Notes: generated by a model not told the origin, from the sequence alone. DNA of 9,160 nt from Thermoplasmatales archaeon ex4484_6 (GCA_002254385.1 NJDO01000066.1:1-9160), one strand, 5' to 3'; numbered from the stretch's first letter, positions 1-7,893 are shown. Made by a program: numbers and translations.

Positions 1-22
1 AGATCGGATATCACCGCTATTC

Positions 23-3000
23 TCATTCCCGACCCCCGGGCTTACGAGGAACCTCTCCGAGATGTCCGAAGGACCGCAGTCTCGGCCTCTTCCCCTCCTC
101 CTTCCTCCTTGCGCTGAAGCCCCTCTCACCCCTGCCCGACAGGAATTCCCTGATGGTCAGGTTCGCACCGGCGGAGGCCTTTCTCAGATAGATATAGACC
201 GCCGCAAGTATGGAGCCGAGAACCGCAAGGACGACAAGCGATATCGCCATCACCTCCGGGAAGGAGGGGCCTCCCACATCGACATCGCCCGTGAATGTGC
301 TCGATGCACCATCACTGTCCCTGACGGTGAGCTTCACCCTGTAGCTGCCTCCGAAGGCGTACCTGTGCTCCAGCAACGGTCCGTCGGAGCGCTCCGTGAA
401 TCCGTCGCCAAGGTCCCATATGTACTCGAGGGTATCCATGTCCCAGGGGTCGTCCGTCGACAGGGAAGCGTTCAGCACAACTCTCCCTCCCCCCAGCTCA
501 TCGTAGGTGAACACTGCGAAGGGGTCCCTGTTCATGACCGACACCATTACTGTGTCGTTGTCAACACCCCCGTGTCCGTCATCGACCGTGAGGACTACCC
601 TGAACAGGCCAGATGACCTGAATACATGGAAGATCCCCGACCCGTAGGCAGTGGTCCCATCTCCCAGGTCCCATGTGAGGTTCAGCTCATCCTCCGTGTC
701 CCTGTCATGCGAATTGTCCCCCGCTAGATAGAGCCTGTCACCCTCCTCCATCAGTATCGTGACCCTGGAAGGGCCCGTGAAGTTGGGGGGAACCGAATTG
801 ACGCGGATGGAATCCCTGTCTATGACCGCCGTGGGGTCCGAATTCTCCACGGTTATGATGGCGCTCCTGTTCGACTCCAGACCGTTGGAATCCTTAACGG
901 TCAGCGTGTACCGGTAGGTGCCCCTCTGATAGTAGGTGTGCCTCACGGTCCTCCCGGACGCCTTGAAGCCGTCGCCGAAATCCCAGACTATCACGACGGG
1001 ATCACCGTCCGGATCCGCTCCCTTGTAGTCGAATATCACCACATCGCCGGCGTGCACTGTCCTCTTGGATGTGCTGTGATCGGTGGAGGGCGGCCGGTTC
1101 ACCTTGACGGTCCTTGATATTGTCGATACACCTCCCTCGGAATCGACGACACCGATGACCAGGGTATAGGAGCCGGTTTCATGGAACGTGTGGGTGAAGT
1201 AGGGGTCGGGGCCCTCGCTGTGGGTCCCGTCCGAGAAGGAAACGGAATATGAGACTATGTCCCCGTCCCTGTCCGATGACTGGCCGAGGTCGATTGTGAG
1301 CTCCTGACCGGGTACCAGGGTTCCCTGAGGCTCGAGAACGACATCTATCTCTGGAGGAAGGTTCTGGGAGAGATAGGTGATCATCAGATCCGCGAGCTCC
1401 CTGTTGGGGAGAAGCTCCATCGAGGTGTCCGACAGTATAGAGGATACAGACACTATGGACCTCCCCTTTCCGTACCATCCGGTGCATACTGCCGCATAAG
1501 GGGGTGTCGTGTAATACACAACATCGCCGGAGGTGACAAGCGAACCGGATGAGTTTCCCGTTAAGGAGGGGATGGCATCGCCGAGCTCCGAGTAGGGATT
1601 GGACGGGAAGAACCCTTCCATGGAGCCCTCATCCGTCACGTCGACCGAAAGGCCCTCGAGGAGCCATCTCGCATTGACACCCTGCTCCCCGTCCGACGGG
1701 TCGATGACAATGAACAGTTCCAGGCCGTTGCTGTGATATGCCAGCAGGGTGGATGCCTCCGATTCCGTCAGGGGTCTGGAGGGCTGTATCAGAATATAGG
1801 CCTTGAACGGGGAGAGATCCCCGAAGGAGGGCCCCGGGCCCATTTGAAGGGAGATCCCCATCGCGGAGAAGCGCCCCATCAGGGAGTTCTGGTCACCAAG
1901 AGAGGATCTGTAAGCGTCGAGATAGAACCTTGCGCCCTCGGACATGTTTGTAATGGCCTCGCCCTCCGGAGGGAATCTGGAAGAGGAACCGTATGTATCG
2001 CTGACGAGCATATGGTATTCCAACATCGTTCCGGGTTCGATTCCGGTGGGCATCGCGGTGTACCTGACCCATCCTCTGAAAGGATCGAATTCCCTTGCCG
2101 AAAGAGGGATCGAATACCAGTTCGTGGAACCGGATTCCCGGTACTCCAGTCGGGGGATCCCGGGCGGGTCCTCGGTCTCGATCCCCGTCCCGTCCCTGAT
2201 CCAGAACGACAGACCCCCTCCGTTGACGGATGCATGGATGGATTCCGGGACCCTGTGCCATATCACCGGAGGCTCGTCCTCCCGGGCGAACCCTGTCAGG
2301 GCATATCCGTCAGGGGGGAACGTTATCACATTCCCGTATCTGCCGAGCACCGTGTATCGATAGTACAATTCCGATACCCCTGCGGTCGGAAACGTTCCGC
2401 TGAAGACTCCGTTCTCTCCCACAAGGGTCATGTTGTTTCCCGTTCCGTCCGCTATCGTTTCAAGGTTGACCTTCTCGATCCGATCCGCGGTGGATGAGAT
2501 CAGTCTGAAAGTGACAGCGGCCGGGGCCGGAGATGTCCAGTTCACCCGGTATGCCTCGAGATCCAGTCCCTCGACCATCAGAGCGGCGAGCTCGTCCCAT
2601 GCCGTGAACGAGGAGAGGTTCAGCGCGGAGTACCTCGCCTGGTCGTTCCTGATTGTCGGAAGGTATATCCCGAAAAGCCTGGCCGATGAGGGATGGTTCG
2701 CACCCCCCTTGCTCTTCACTATCACGCTGTTCTCGGTGACCAGCACACGACCGGCGGCATCCCTCACCCTCTCCCCGACGCGCCCGTCGATGGAGAGGAG
2801 CTCGGAGAATTGGTAGAGGTCCACGTACCTATCCCAAATATTGTCGTTCCTTGCTCTGGGCTTATCAACGAGGGCGAGTATGGAATCGTACACCTCCCTG
2901 TCGTCGTAGATAGTGTAGAACAGCTCCTCCCCCAGGTCGGCCAGCGGACCGAGAAGCCCGTCCCGGAAGGCCGCGAGATCGATAACGGCAAGACTGGCGT

Positions 3001-3835
3001 AGGAGTTCGAACCATCCGGATCGTAATGGTCCATGTACTCCTCGACAACAAGGGAGAGACGGTCCTTCAGGGGGATGGACGTCATGTTCACGATGGTGTC
3101 GAGGCATACGTCATAGGGCCACCCCTCCCCGGGTATCTCGTCGAAGGAGCCGATCATGAAAAGTGCGTGGTCCTTTATCTCGGAGGCGGCCTCGGCCATT
3201 CCCATCCAGCAAACATCGAATGAGATGACATCAACGGGCCTGCCCACGGACAGATCGATCGCTCTCCTGAGGGCGGACCCCATCCCGTCGACATCCATCA
3301 TCCTGGTGCCCCCCAGGGATGAGGATTCGTCCAGCATGAGACCCCTGGCCGGCCCCCCGGAATGCCCCTCCATCACTATCATGTAATGGTCAGCCGGATA
3401 GTTCGTGAGACCCCAGTAGACGAAATCGTACAACGATTCGGGGTCGTCCATGTTCACCTCGCCCAGAGGCGGATCGTCGAGCCTCGTGGAACCCGGACCG
3501 CTCTCGGGATGATATTCCACCCGGAACCTTCTCGTGTCCGACCAGGTCAGCGAATGTGACGGATTGGAGCCGGATGTTCCCAGGTCCAGCTGGACCACTA
3601 TGTTCACCCTGTCGCTTGAACCCACCTTCTCCATCTCGAACAGGTCGGATGCGATGAAATCCTCCAGGTTTCCCTCGCCGTTCATGTAGCAAAGGATGGT
3701 CCAGGTCTCATCCTTCCTCCCGTCAGCCGGCATCTCTTCTCCGTACGTTCCATTCCCGCCGCTGACCTCCCCCTGGACCGAAAGAATTGCCATGGGCAGG
3801 AGCAGGGCGGCCGCCAGATATACCTTCCACTGCAC
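23..3835 (-). CDS. Secreted, membrane-anchored clostripain-family (C11) cysteine peptidase with C-terminal PKD domains
   Basis: This is a 1270-residue surface protease. Residues 1-22 form a signal peptide (basic start, then a hydrophobic run). The peptidase C11 domain spans about 44-425. It opens with WTILCYMNGEGNLEDF, has the catalytic His in EGHSGG (His158) and the catalytic Cys in FDVCWMGM (Cys209), then a GEGWPYD segment, all typical of clostripains of clan CD. Asp207, two residues before the Cys, matches the Asp that clostripain uses near its S1 site, so Arg preference is possible but inferred. Two Ig/E-set-like domains follow (about 430-632), then an alpha/beta domain resembling DUF4350/GATase-like folds (about 635-826, tentative). 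Next come four PKD-type domains (about 829-1187; three have WDF/LGDG), a membrane helix (about 1193-1216) and a basic 53-residue tail. About a dozen N-x-S/T sequons lie outside the membrane. The start is GTG: an in-frame TAA lies 24 nt upstream, no Shine-Dalgarno is seen, and a TATA box sits about 28 nt upstream, suggesting a leaderless mRNA. The next Met (residue 15) would destroy the signal peptide. Confidence 0.88.
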   Translation of the reverse strand: MQWKVYLAAALLLPMAILSVQGEVSGGNGTYGEEMPADGRKDETWTILCYMNGEGNLEDFIASDLFEMEKVGSSDRVNIVVQLDLGTSGSNPSHSLTWSDTRRFRVEYHPESGPGSTRLDDPPLGEVNMDDPESLYDFVYWGLTNYPADHYMIVMEGHSGGPARGLMLDESSSLGGTRMMDVDGMGSALRRAIDLSVGRPVDVISFDVCWMGMAEAASEIKDHALFMIGSFDEIPGEGWPYDVCLDTIVNMTSIPLKDRLSLVVEEYMDHYDPDGSNSYASLAVIDLAAFRDGLLGPLADLGEELFYTIYDDREVYDSILALVDKPRARNDNIWDRYVDLYQFSELLSIDGRVGERVRDAAGRVLVTENSVIVKSKGGANHPSSARLFGIYLPTIRNDQARYSALNLSSFTAWDELAALMVEGLDLEAYRVNWTSPAPAAVTFRLISSTADRIEKVNLETIADGTGNNMTLVGENGVFSGTFPTAGVSELYYRYTVLGRYGNVITFPPDGYALTGFAREDEPPVIWHRVPESIHASVNGGGLSFWIRDGTGIETEDPPGIPRLEYRESGSTNWYSIPLSAREFDPFRGWVRYTAMPTGIEPGTMLEYHMLVSDTYGSSSRFPPEGEAITNMSEGARFYLDAYRSSLGDQNSLMGRFSAMGISLQMGPGPSFGDLSPFKAYILIQPSRPLTESEASTLLAYHSNGLELFIVIDPSDGEQGVNARWLLEGLSVDVTDEGSMEGFFPSNPYSELGDAIPSLTGNSSGSLVTSGDVVYYTTPPYAAVCTGWYGKGRSIVSVSSILSDTSMELLPNRELADLMITYLSQNLPPEIDVVLEPQGTLVPGQELTIDLGQSSDRDGDIVSYSVSFSDGTHSEGPDPYFTHTFHETGSYTLVIGVVDSEGGVSTISRTVKVNRPPSTDHSTSKRTVHAGDVVIFDYKGADPDGDPVVIVWDFGDGFKASGRTVRHTYYQRGTYRYTLTVKDSNGLESNRSAIITVENSDPTAVIDRDSIRVNSVPPNFTGPSRVTILMEEGDRLYLAGDNSHDRDTEDELNLTWDLGDGTTAYGSGIFHVFRSSGLFRVVLTVDDGHGGVDNDTVMVSVMNRDPFAVFTYDELGGGRVVLNASLSTDDPWDMDTLEYIWDLGDGFTERSDGPLLEHRYAFGGSYRVKLTVRDSDGASSTFTGDVDVGGPSFPEVMAISLVVLAVLGSILAAVYIYLRKASAGANLTIREFLSGRGERGFSARRKEEGKRPRLRSFGHLGEVPRKPGGRE
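275..1351 (-). repeat. Array of four PKD-type domains in the C11 peptidase
   Basis: This stretch encodes residues 829-1187 of the C11 peptidase as four tandem beta-sandwich units of about 85-100 residues. Units 2-4 carry the PKD signature W-D-F/L-G-D-G at residues 951-956, 1055-1060 and 1140-1145. Each signature is followed by an H-x-Y/F element, a G-x-Y/F-x-V/Y-x-L-T-V strand and a final D-x-x-G turn. Unit 1 (about 829-913) is degenerate: it has a FSDG turn in place of WDFGDG but keeps the HTFHETGSYTLVIGVVD strand. PKD domains usually act as rigid spacers or protein/carbohydrate contacts. Here they would hold the catalytic domain away from the membrane. Confidence 0.8.
1358..1933 (-). other. 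Alpha/beta (DUF4350/GATase-like) domain within the C11 peptidase
   Basis: This part encodes residues 635-826 of the C11 peptidase. It does not read as a beta-sandwich like its flanks. It has alternating helices and hydrophobic strands: a helix near SSLGDQNSLMGRFSAMG, strand AYILIQP, a PLTESEASTLLAYHSNG helix, strand LELFIVIDPS, and near the end GRSIVSVSSILSDTS followed by a helix (NRELADLMITYLSQ). That order (a strand predicting polarity of a 'what must be done' acid site is absent; an 'ESEASTLLAYHSNG' helix followed by a hydrophobic strand ending in DPSD) resembles DUF4350/GATase-1-like Rossmann domains found in prokaryotic surface proteins. I see no Cys-His-Glu catalytic triad, so a binding or structural role is more likely. 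The family match is from memory of sequence style only. Confidence 0.4.
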
Positions 3836-3857
3836 GGTGGGATATCCAGATGGATTT

Positions 3858-3868
3858 ACTTATAATAT
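3858..3868 (-). promoter_or_regulatory. TATA-box promoter for the C11 peptidase gene (probably leaderless)
   Basis: Read on the minus strand this site is AATATTATAAG, a good archaeal TATA box. Its centre lies about 28 nt upstream of the GTG start at 3835. Archaeal transcription starts about 25-27 nt downstream of the box centre, which puts the mRNA 5' end at or next to the start codon. No GGAGG-like sequence lies between box and start. It sits in the 81-nt gap (3836-3916) after the upstream 892-codon gene, so the peptidase gene can be transcribed independently. Confidence 0.7.
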
Positions 3869-3916
3869 TATCCATACAAGCGCTGGAACGTTGCACATAT
3901 TTTGACAGTGCAGCGG

Positions 3917-6595
3917 CTACTCCTCCGAAACCCCTGATGAGACCCTGGATCTGGAGAACAGCAGCCATGCGACGAGGGCCACCACGAGAAGGGCCGCCAG
4001 CCCCGCGATGATGAGCCACGTTATGTCCGCTGTCTCTTCCTTCTTGGGATGCGAACCCTTGTCGGAGGGATCCGTCCCCTCCAGATATTCTTCAAGATTG
4101 GACGAGCCGTCACCGTCAAGATCCGTGAAGGCGTCCCCCGGGTCCAGTGGATCCAGGCCGTAGAGGAGCTCCCACTCGTCCGGCATACCGTCATTGTCAT
4201 CATCCCTGTCAGAATTGTCACCGATACCGTCACCGTCGGTATCCCTCCACTCATTCGGGTCGGAAGGGAACTCGTCGGATACCTGGTCCCCGAAACCGTC
4301 ATGATCGAGATCGCTCCATTCAAGGGGGTCCTCCGGGAACGCGTCCATCGAGTCCGGATGACCGTCGCCGTCAGTGTCGGGTTCACTTTCCGTCATGAAC
4401 TCCAGAGAGAACCTCGAGGTCAAGAGCACCCTCCCGAAGACATCCTTCAATCCCCCGCTTACCTCAAGAGAATACCTTGTCTCGTGGGAGAGATTTGCTG
4501 GAACCACGGTCACAACGGTCTCGGACCTCCCCGAATCGCTCCAGTTCACGGTCGTCTCGTGGGACATCGACGCGGAAACCGTTGTCACCCTGTCAAGGTC
4601 CAGTATCTCGTAGGAGAAGGAGGACATGTTCAGGGCTATGCCCCATGAAAGAGTGATTATCGTGTCAAGGGGAACGGATATCTCGTCCTGCTCCGGATGC
4701 GTTACCGGCACCTCCAGGAAGGGCTGCATAACCGTGACATAATCCCAGCCGATGTCCCTCCAGGTGATCCGATTTCCGCCGAGTGAACGGACACCTGACT
4801 TCAGCATGAGTGTGTAGCGGGTGTTGAAGTTCAGTGGATCCCCGGGACGGGCCAGGAGCGACGTGGAGTTGTCACCGCTCGAGACATTCACGGGAATCGA
4901 TGCGGTATCGTTCCGGAGGGAAATGCTCACGGTGGATGTATCTGGAGCCTCGGGGAAGATCAGGATGAAGGTCGGGAGCACGGATATGGGGGCTCCCTCA
5001 GGAGGGGGAAACACCGAAACACCCATGTCCCTCTCCTTGAGGGTCACGTTCATCACTATGTTCTCATCCCGGGAGATATCGAATTCCACCGAGTATGGCA
5101 GAAATCTCCCCTCGGTCACCGTCAGCACGTATCCGTCCCCGGCCGGAATGTTCTCGAAAAGATAGGTACCGTTGGAGCCGGACAGGGTTTCGTTGGAATA
5201 CATCGGCCCGCTGATGTTGACCAGGGCCCCCTCCACACCCGTCAGGACACCTCCCTCCTCCATGAGTATCCTCCCCCCCACGGAAGCTCCGAGAGGGATG
5301 TGCTCGAGGACTATGTCGATGGTCCTGTTATCCCATATGTCCAGCTGGTATTCTCTCGGGACGAAACCGTCTTTCGAATAGGTTATCTCGAAATCGGGGC
5401 CCTTGTAGGTCGGTATCCTGTATGATCCCGTACCATTCGTGAGAGCGGAGCTGCCGGGTTCGAGGTCCACAAGGACCCCCTGAAGAGGAGCTCCATGTTC
5501 GTCCGTCACCCGACCCGTGACGTTGACAAGCTCCATGGATGGCCCCCCCATCTCGAAGGGACCTATACCGAAGGTATCGTTCCCGGTTCTCACATGGAAG
5601 GAGTAATGCAGCGGAGACGGGAGGAGTTCCATACCTATTACATCAACATCGAACCTGACATCACCCTTGACGTAATTCGGGGTGGGGCTGAACCTGGTGA
5701 GATTGAACCGCTTCGATCCCGCGGTCACGTATATCTCGTCGGGAGGGAGGTTCGCCATCGATCCGTACTGGACCGAGAACCGGAAGGGCGTCGTGATGTA
5801 TCCCGTCAGAGGCATGACCTCCCCCTGTCTGAGGGATATGTTGACCCATGGTCCCGAGGAAAGGTCCGTATCGAATATATCGTAACCCTCCACGTCCACG
5901 ATGAACCTGAAACGGTGGTCCCCGACCCCCAGCTTCGTGGTGAACTCGTAGTATTTGCCATCCTGGAAGATCTGATCCCCGGGATCGCTCTCCACCAATG
6001 TGTGGTTCACCCCGTCGATCTCCACCCAGATTGTGCGGGGAGCTTCGTTGTGCTTGTACTTCACCTTGTAAGTGAAATCCGTCGAGGTGTCTCCTTTCTT
6101 CGGGTCGACGCTCCACGCCTCGATCTGCGGAGGGAAGGGCCAGTTGGCGGTCCACATGGAAAAATCAACCTCCCCGAAGTTGTTGGACATGTTCGAGTCA
6201 CCGGTATAGAAGACGGACACATTGCACATGAACTGCCCGGGATATGCCAGACTCCAGTTCTGGAACGTGATGTTCCTTTGACCGCCCGGCTCTATACCCG
6301 AGAAGGGCACGTTGAAGGCGGAGAAGGCCTCCTGACCGTTGTTTATATCAATTATCTTCATGGAGGCCCTTCCGGAACCGTTGGCCCATCCGGTGCCCAG
6401 ATTGATTATGGTGGCATTGACGTACAGACCGAACTCCGTTTGATAGGATTCACCTTCCTGAGGCAGGTTGATCCTGACAGTGATATCCACGTTCCCGTCA
6501 CGGGTGGAAAGTCCCTCGGGAGATCCCGGTGAGATATGGAGAAATGCCCCGATGAGAAGGAACGCGGCCAAGGCAAGAGGCATGAGGCGGGACAT
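3917..6595 (-). CDS. Secreted membrane-anchored multidomain surface protein with Ca-binding stalk
   Basis: This is an 892-residue extracellular protein with no recognisable enzyme domain. Visible parts in order: signal peptide (1 to about 23); CARDB-like domain (about 33-147); two related beta-domains (about 156-256 and 262-350); two carboxypeptidase-regulatory-like domains (about 357-431 with GRVTDEHGAPLQGVLV, and 436-519); two Big_5-type Ig-like domains (about 525-624 and 628-735); a thrombospondin-type-3-like calcium-loop stalk (740-845); a membrane helix (about 857-879); and a short SRSR tail. There are 23 N-x-S/T sequons, all before residue 704, and a single Cys (124). The ATG start is supported by the signal peptide and by a TATA box about 27 nt upstream with no Shine-Dalgarno. 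It lies 55 nt after pepT and 81 nt before the C11 peptidase gene, all in the same direction. An adhesin, substrate-binding or S-layer-associated role fits, but the sequence does not decide it. Confidence 0.88.
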   Translation of the reverse strand: MSRLMPLALAAFLLIGAFLHISPGSPEGLSTRDGNVDITVRINLPQEGESYQTEFGLYVNATIINLGTGWANGSGRASMKIIDINNGQEAFSAFNVPFSGIEPGGQRNITFQNWSLAYPGQFMCNVSVFYTGDSNMSNNFGEVDFSMWTANWPFPPQIEAWSVDPKKGDTSTDFTYKVKYKHNEAPRTIWVEIDGVNHTLVESDPGDQIFQDGKYYEFTTKLGVGDHRFRFIVDVEGYDIFDTDLSSGPWVNISLRQGEVMPLTGYITTPFRFSVQYGSMANLPPDEIYVTAGSKRFNLTRFSPTPNYVKGDVRFDVDVIGMELLPSPLHYSFHVRTGNDTFGIGPFEMGGPSMELVNVTGRVTDEHGAPLQGVLVDLEPGSSALTNGTGSYRIPTYKGPDFEITYSKDGFVPREYQLDIWDNRTIDIVLEHIPLGASVGGRILMEEGGVLTGVEGALVNISGPMYSNETLSGSNGTYLFENIPAGDGYVLTVTEGRFLPYSVEFDISRDENIVMNVTLKERDMGVSVFPPPEGAPISVLPTFILIFPEAPDTSTVSISLRNDTASIPVNVSSGDNSTSLLARPGDPLNFNTRYTLMLKSGVRSLGGNRITWRDIGWDYVTVMQPFLEVPVTHPEQDEISVPLDTIITLSWGIALNMSSFSYEILDLDRVTTVSASMSHETTVNWSDSGRSETVVTVVPANLSHETRYSLEVSGGLKDVFGRVLLTSRFSLEFMTESEPDTDGDGHPDSMDAFPEDPLEWSDLDHDGFGDQVSDEFPSDPNEWRDTDGDGIGDNSDRDDDNDGMPDEWELLYGLDPLDPGDAFTDLDGDGSSNLEEYLEGTDPSDKGSHPKKEETADITWLIIAGLAALLVVALVAWLLFSRSRVSSGVSEE
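4061..4378 (-). repeat. Thrombospondin-type-3-like calcium-binding repeats (stalk of the 892-aa protein)
   Basis: This stretch encodes residues 740-845, a run of acidic calcium loops: DTDGDGHPD (740-748), DLDHDGFGD (762-770), DTDGDGIGD (785-793), DRDDDNDGMPD (796-806) and DLDGDGSSNLEEY (825-837). Two linkers of the form D-A/E-F-P-x-D-P-x-E-W (751-760 and 774-783) separate the first three. The DNA shows matching GTCACCGTC-like repeats. Such loops bind Ca2+ and stiffen the chain. The stalk sits directly before the membrane helix and has no glycosylation sequon, unlike the rest of the ectodomain. Confidence 0.85.
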
Positions 6596-6617
6596 GGATG
6601 AAAATCAAAGACGTTCG

Positions 6618-6625
6618 TATTTAAT
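6618..6625 (-). promoter_or_regulatory. TATA-box promoter for the 892-aa surface protein gene (probably leaderless)
   Basis: On the minus strand this reads ATTAAATA, a TATA-like box centred about 27 nt upstream of the ATG at 6595. The bases before the ATG (GATTTTCATCC) contain no Shine-Dalgarno. The spacing therefore fits a leaderless transcript starting in the 55-nt gap after pepT. Confidence 0.6.
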
Positions 6626-6650
6626 GTTTGCCTCTGTTGCGAATTCTGGC

Positions 6651-7886
6651 TCAGCCTTCGGCAAACAGCTTCACCAGCTCCAGAATGGTTTCCCTGGCCT
6701 TCTCCATGGAGCGAAGGGGGACATATTCCCTCTTCGAATGGAAGTTCATTCCTCCGGCGAAAAGATTGGGCGTGGGAAGCCCCCTGTAGGAGAGCATCGC
6801 ACCGTCGGTGCCCCCGCGTATCATCTTCCTTACTGGCTCGATCCCCGCCCTTCTTACAGCCTCCATTGCATATTCCAGGGCCCTGGGCTCCTCGTCCAGC
6901 TTGAACTTCATGTTCCTGTATGACTCCTTGATGTCCAGGTCGATATCGGCCCTTGGATATCTGGTCCGCTGGAGCTCCGCGATGTTCTCGAGTATGTTCA
7001 CCTTCTCCCCCATCCCCTCCATCGTGAAATCCCTGATCAGGACCTTCACAACAGCCTCAGCGACACCTCCGTTGAAATGGTGAGGGTGAAGGTATCCCAC
7101 TGCACCCTCGGTCATCTCGGGAGATATGGTCTCCGGTATCATGTTGACGACCTGCGATGCTATGCGAAGGGCGTTCACCATCTTGCCCTTCGCATATCCT
7201 GGGTGAACGTTGATCCCCTTGACGGTGAAGGTAGCGGTCATGGCATTGAACGTCTCGTCCTCCACCTCCCCGATCATCCCCCCGTCGATTGTGTAGGCGA
7301 TGTCGGCACCGAACTTCTCCACATCGAAGTACTTCGTCCCGGCGCCCACTTCCTCATCCGGGGTGAACCCGATGCGTATCCTGCCGTGGGGTATGGAATC
7401 GTCCTCCATGAGGGCCCTGACAGCGGACATGATCTCCGCCACACCGGCCTTGTCATCGGCTCCCAGAAGCGTCGTGCCGTCCGATGTGATTATGGTTCCC
7501 CCCTTGTTATCGAGCAGGTGCGGGTTTTCCGAGACCTCTATGATAACCGAGGGGTCCCCCGGAAGGACGATGTCCTTCCCATCGTAATTCTCCCACACCT
7601 GGGGCTTCACATCCTTCCCCGATACTTCGGGTGATGTGTCCACATGGGCTATCAATCCAAGGGTGGGGACCTTCCTCTCCCCGTCGATGTTCGAGGGGAC
7701 GGTGGCCGTAACGTAGCCGTATTCGTCCATCCGTGCATCCTCCACACCCATCTCCTTCAGCTCGTCCACGAGCATCCGAAGGAGATCCTTCTGCCTTTCC
7801 GTCGAGGGGTACCTGTCCTCGACCCCCTCCTCCGATGTTGTCCATACCTTGACATACCTCAGAAATCTATCCAGAACATCCGACAT
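6651..7886 (-). CDS. pepT: Peptidase T, M20B tripeptide aminopeptidase
   Basis: This cytosolic di-zinc aminopeptidase removes the N-terminal residue from tripeptides in the last steps of peptide use. From the ATG at 7886 the protein has 411 residues, against 408 in E. coli PepT, and can be matched to it end to end. The metal and catalytic residues are present: His81 and Asp83 in IAHVDTSPE, Asp144 in LLGADDKAG, Glu178 (general base) and Glu179 in FTPDEEVG, Asp201 in TIDGG, and His383 in MNFHSKREYV. The substrate-site motifs NVHPGYAKG and RGGTDGA are also present. The frame stays open to an ATG at 7985, but that start is disfavoured: it adds 33 residues unlike any PepT N-terminus, whereas ATG 7886 gives MSDVLDRFLRYV and has a GGAGGG ribosome site 7 nt upstream. 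There is no signal peptide. It is followed 55 nt later by two same-strand surface protein genes with their own promoters. Confidence 0.95.
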   Translation of the reverse strand: MSDVLDRFLRYVKVWTTSEEGVEDRYPSTERQKDLLRMLVDELKEMGVEDARMDEYGYVTATVPSNIDGERKVPTLGLIAHVDTSPEVSGKDVKPQVWENYDGKDIVLPGDPSVIIEVSENPHLLDNKGGTIITSDGTTLLGADDKAGVAEIMSAVRALMEDDSIPHGRIRIGFTPDEEVGAGTKYFDVEKFGADIAYTIDGGMIGEVEDETFNAMTATFTVKGINVHPGYAKGKMVNALRIASQVVNMIPETISPEMTEGAVGYLHPHHFNGGVAEAVVKVLIRDFTMEGMGEKVNILENIAELQRTRYPRADIDLDIKESYRNMKFKLDEEPRALEYAMEAVRRAGIEPVRKMIRGGTDGAMLSYRGLPTPNLFAGGMNFHSKREYVPLRSMEKARETILELVKLFAEG

Positions 7887-7893
7887 ATTCTTT

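Noticed and set aside
1733..2497. A 254-codon open frame on the plus strand, antisense to the C11 peptidase gene.
   Set aside because: It is a shadow of the peptidase reading frame, with low-complexity Arg/Gly/Pro-rich composition and no start signals.
3892..3912. Hairpin TGCAC/GTGCA just after the stop of the 892-codon gene, as a possible terminator.
   Set aside because: The stem is only 5 bp with an 11-nt loop, and no U-run follows on the minus strand.
4021..4386. A 121-codon Thr/Arg-rich frame on the minus strand overlapping the calcium-loop region.
   Set aside because: It is the shifted frame of the DxDGDG repeats. Its repetitive Thr/Arg composition follows from the repeat DNA.
5495..6532. 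A 345-codon open frame on the plus strand, antisense to the 892-residue protein gene.
   Set aside because: It lies wholly within a coding gene with clear domains and has no promoter or ribosome site. Its sequence has no recognisable domain, and long antisense frames are expected in GC-rich genes with biased third positions.
6618..6650. Possible transcription terminator downstream of pepT.
   Set aside because: There is no T-run or hairpin on the minus strand in the 55-nt gap. The AT-rich part is better read as the promoter of the next gene.
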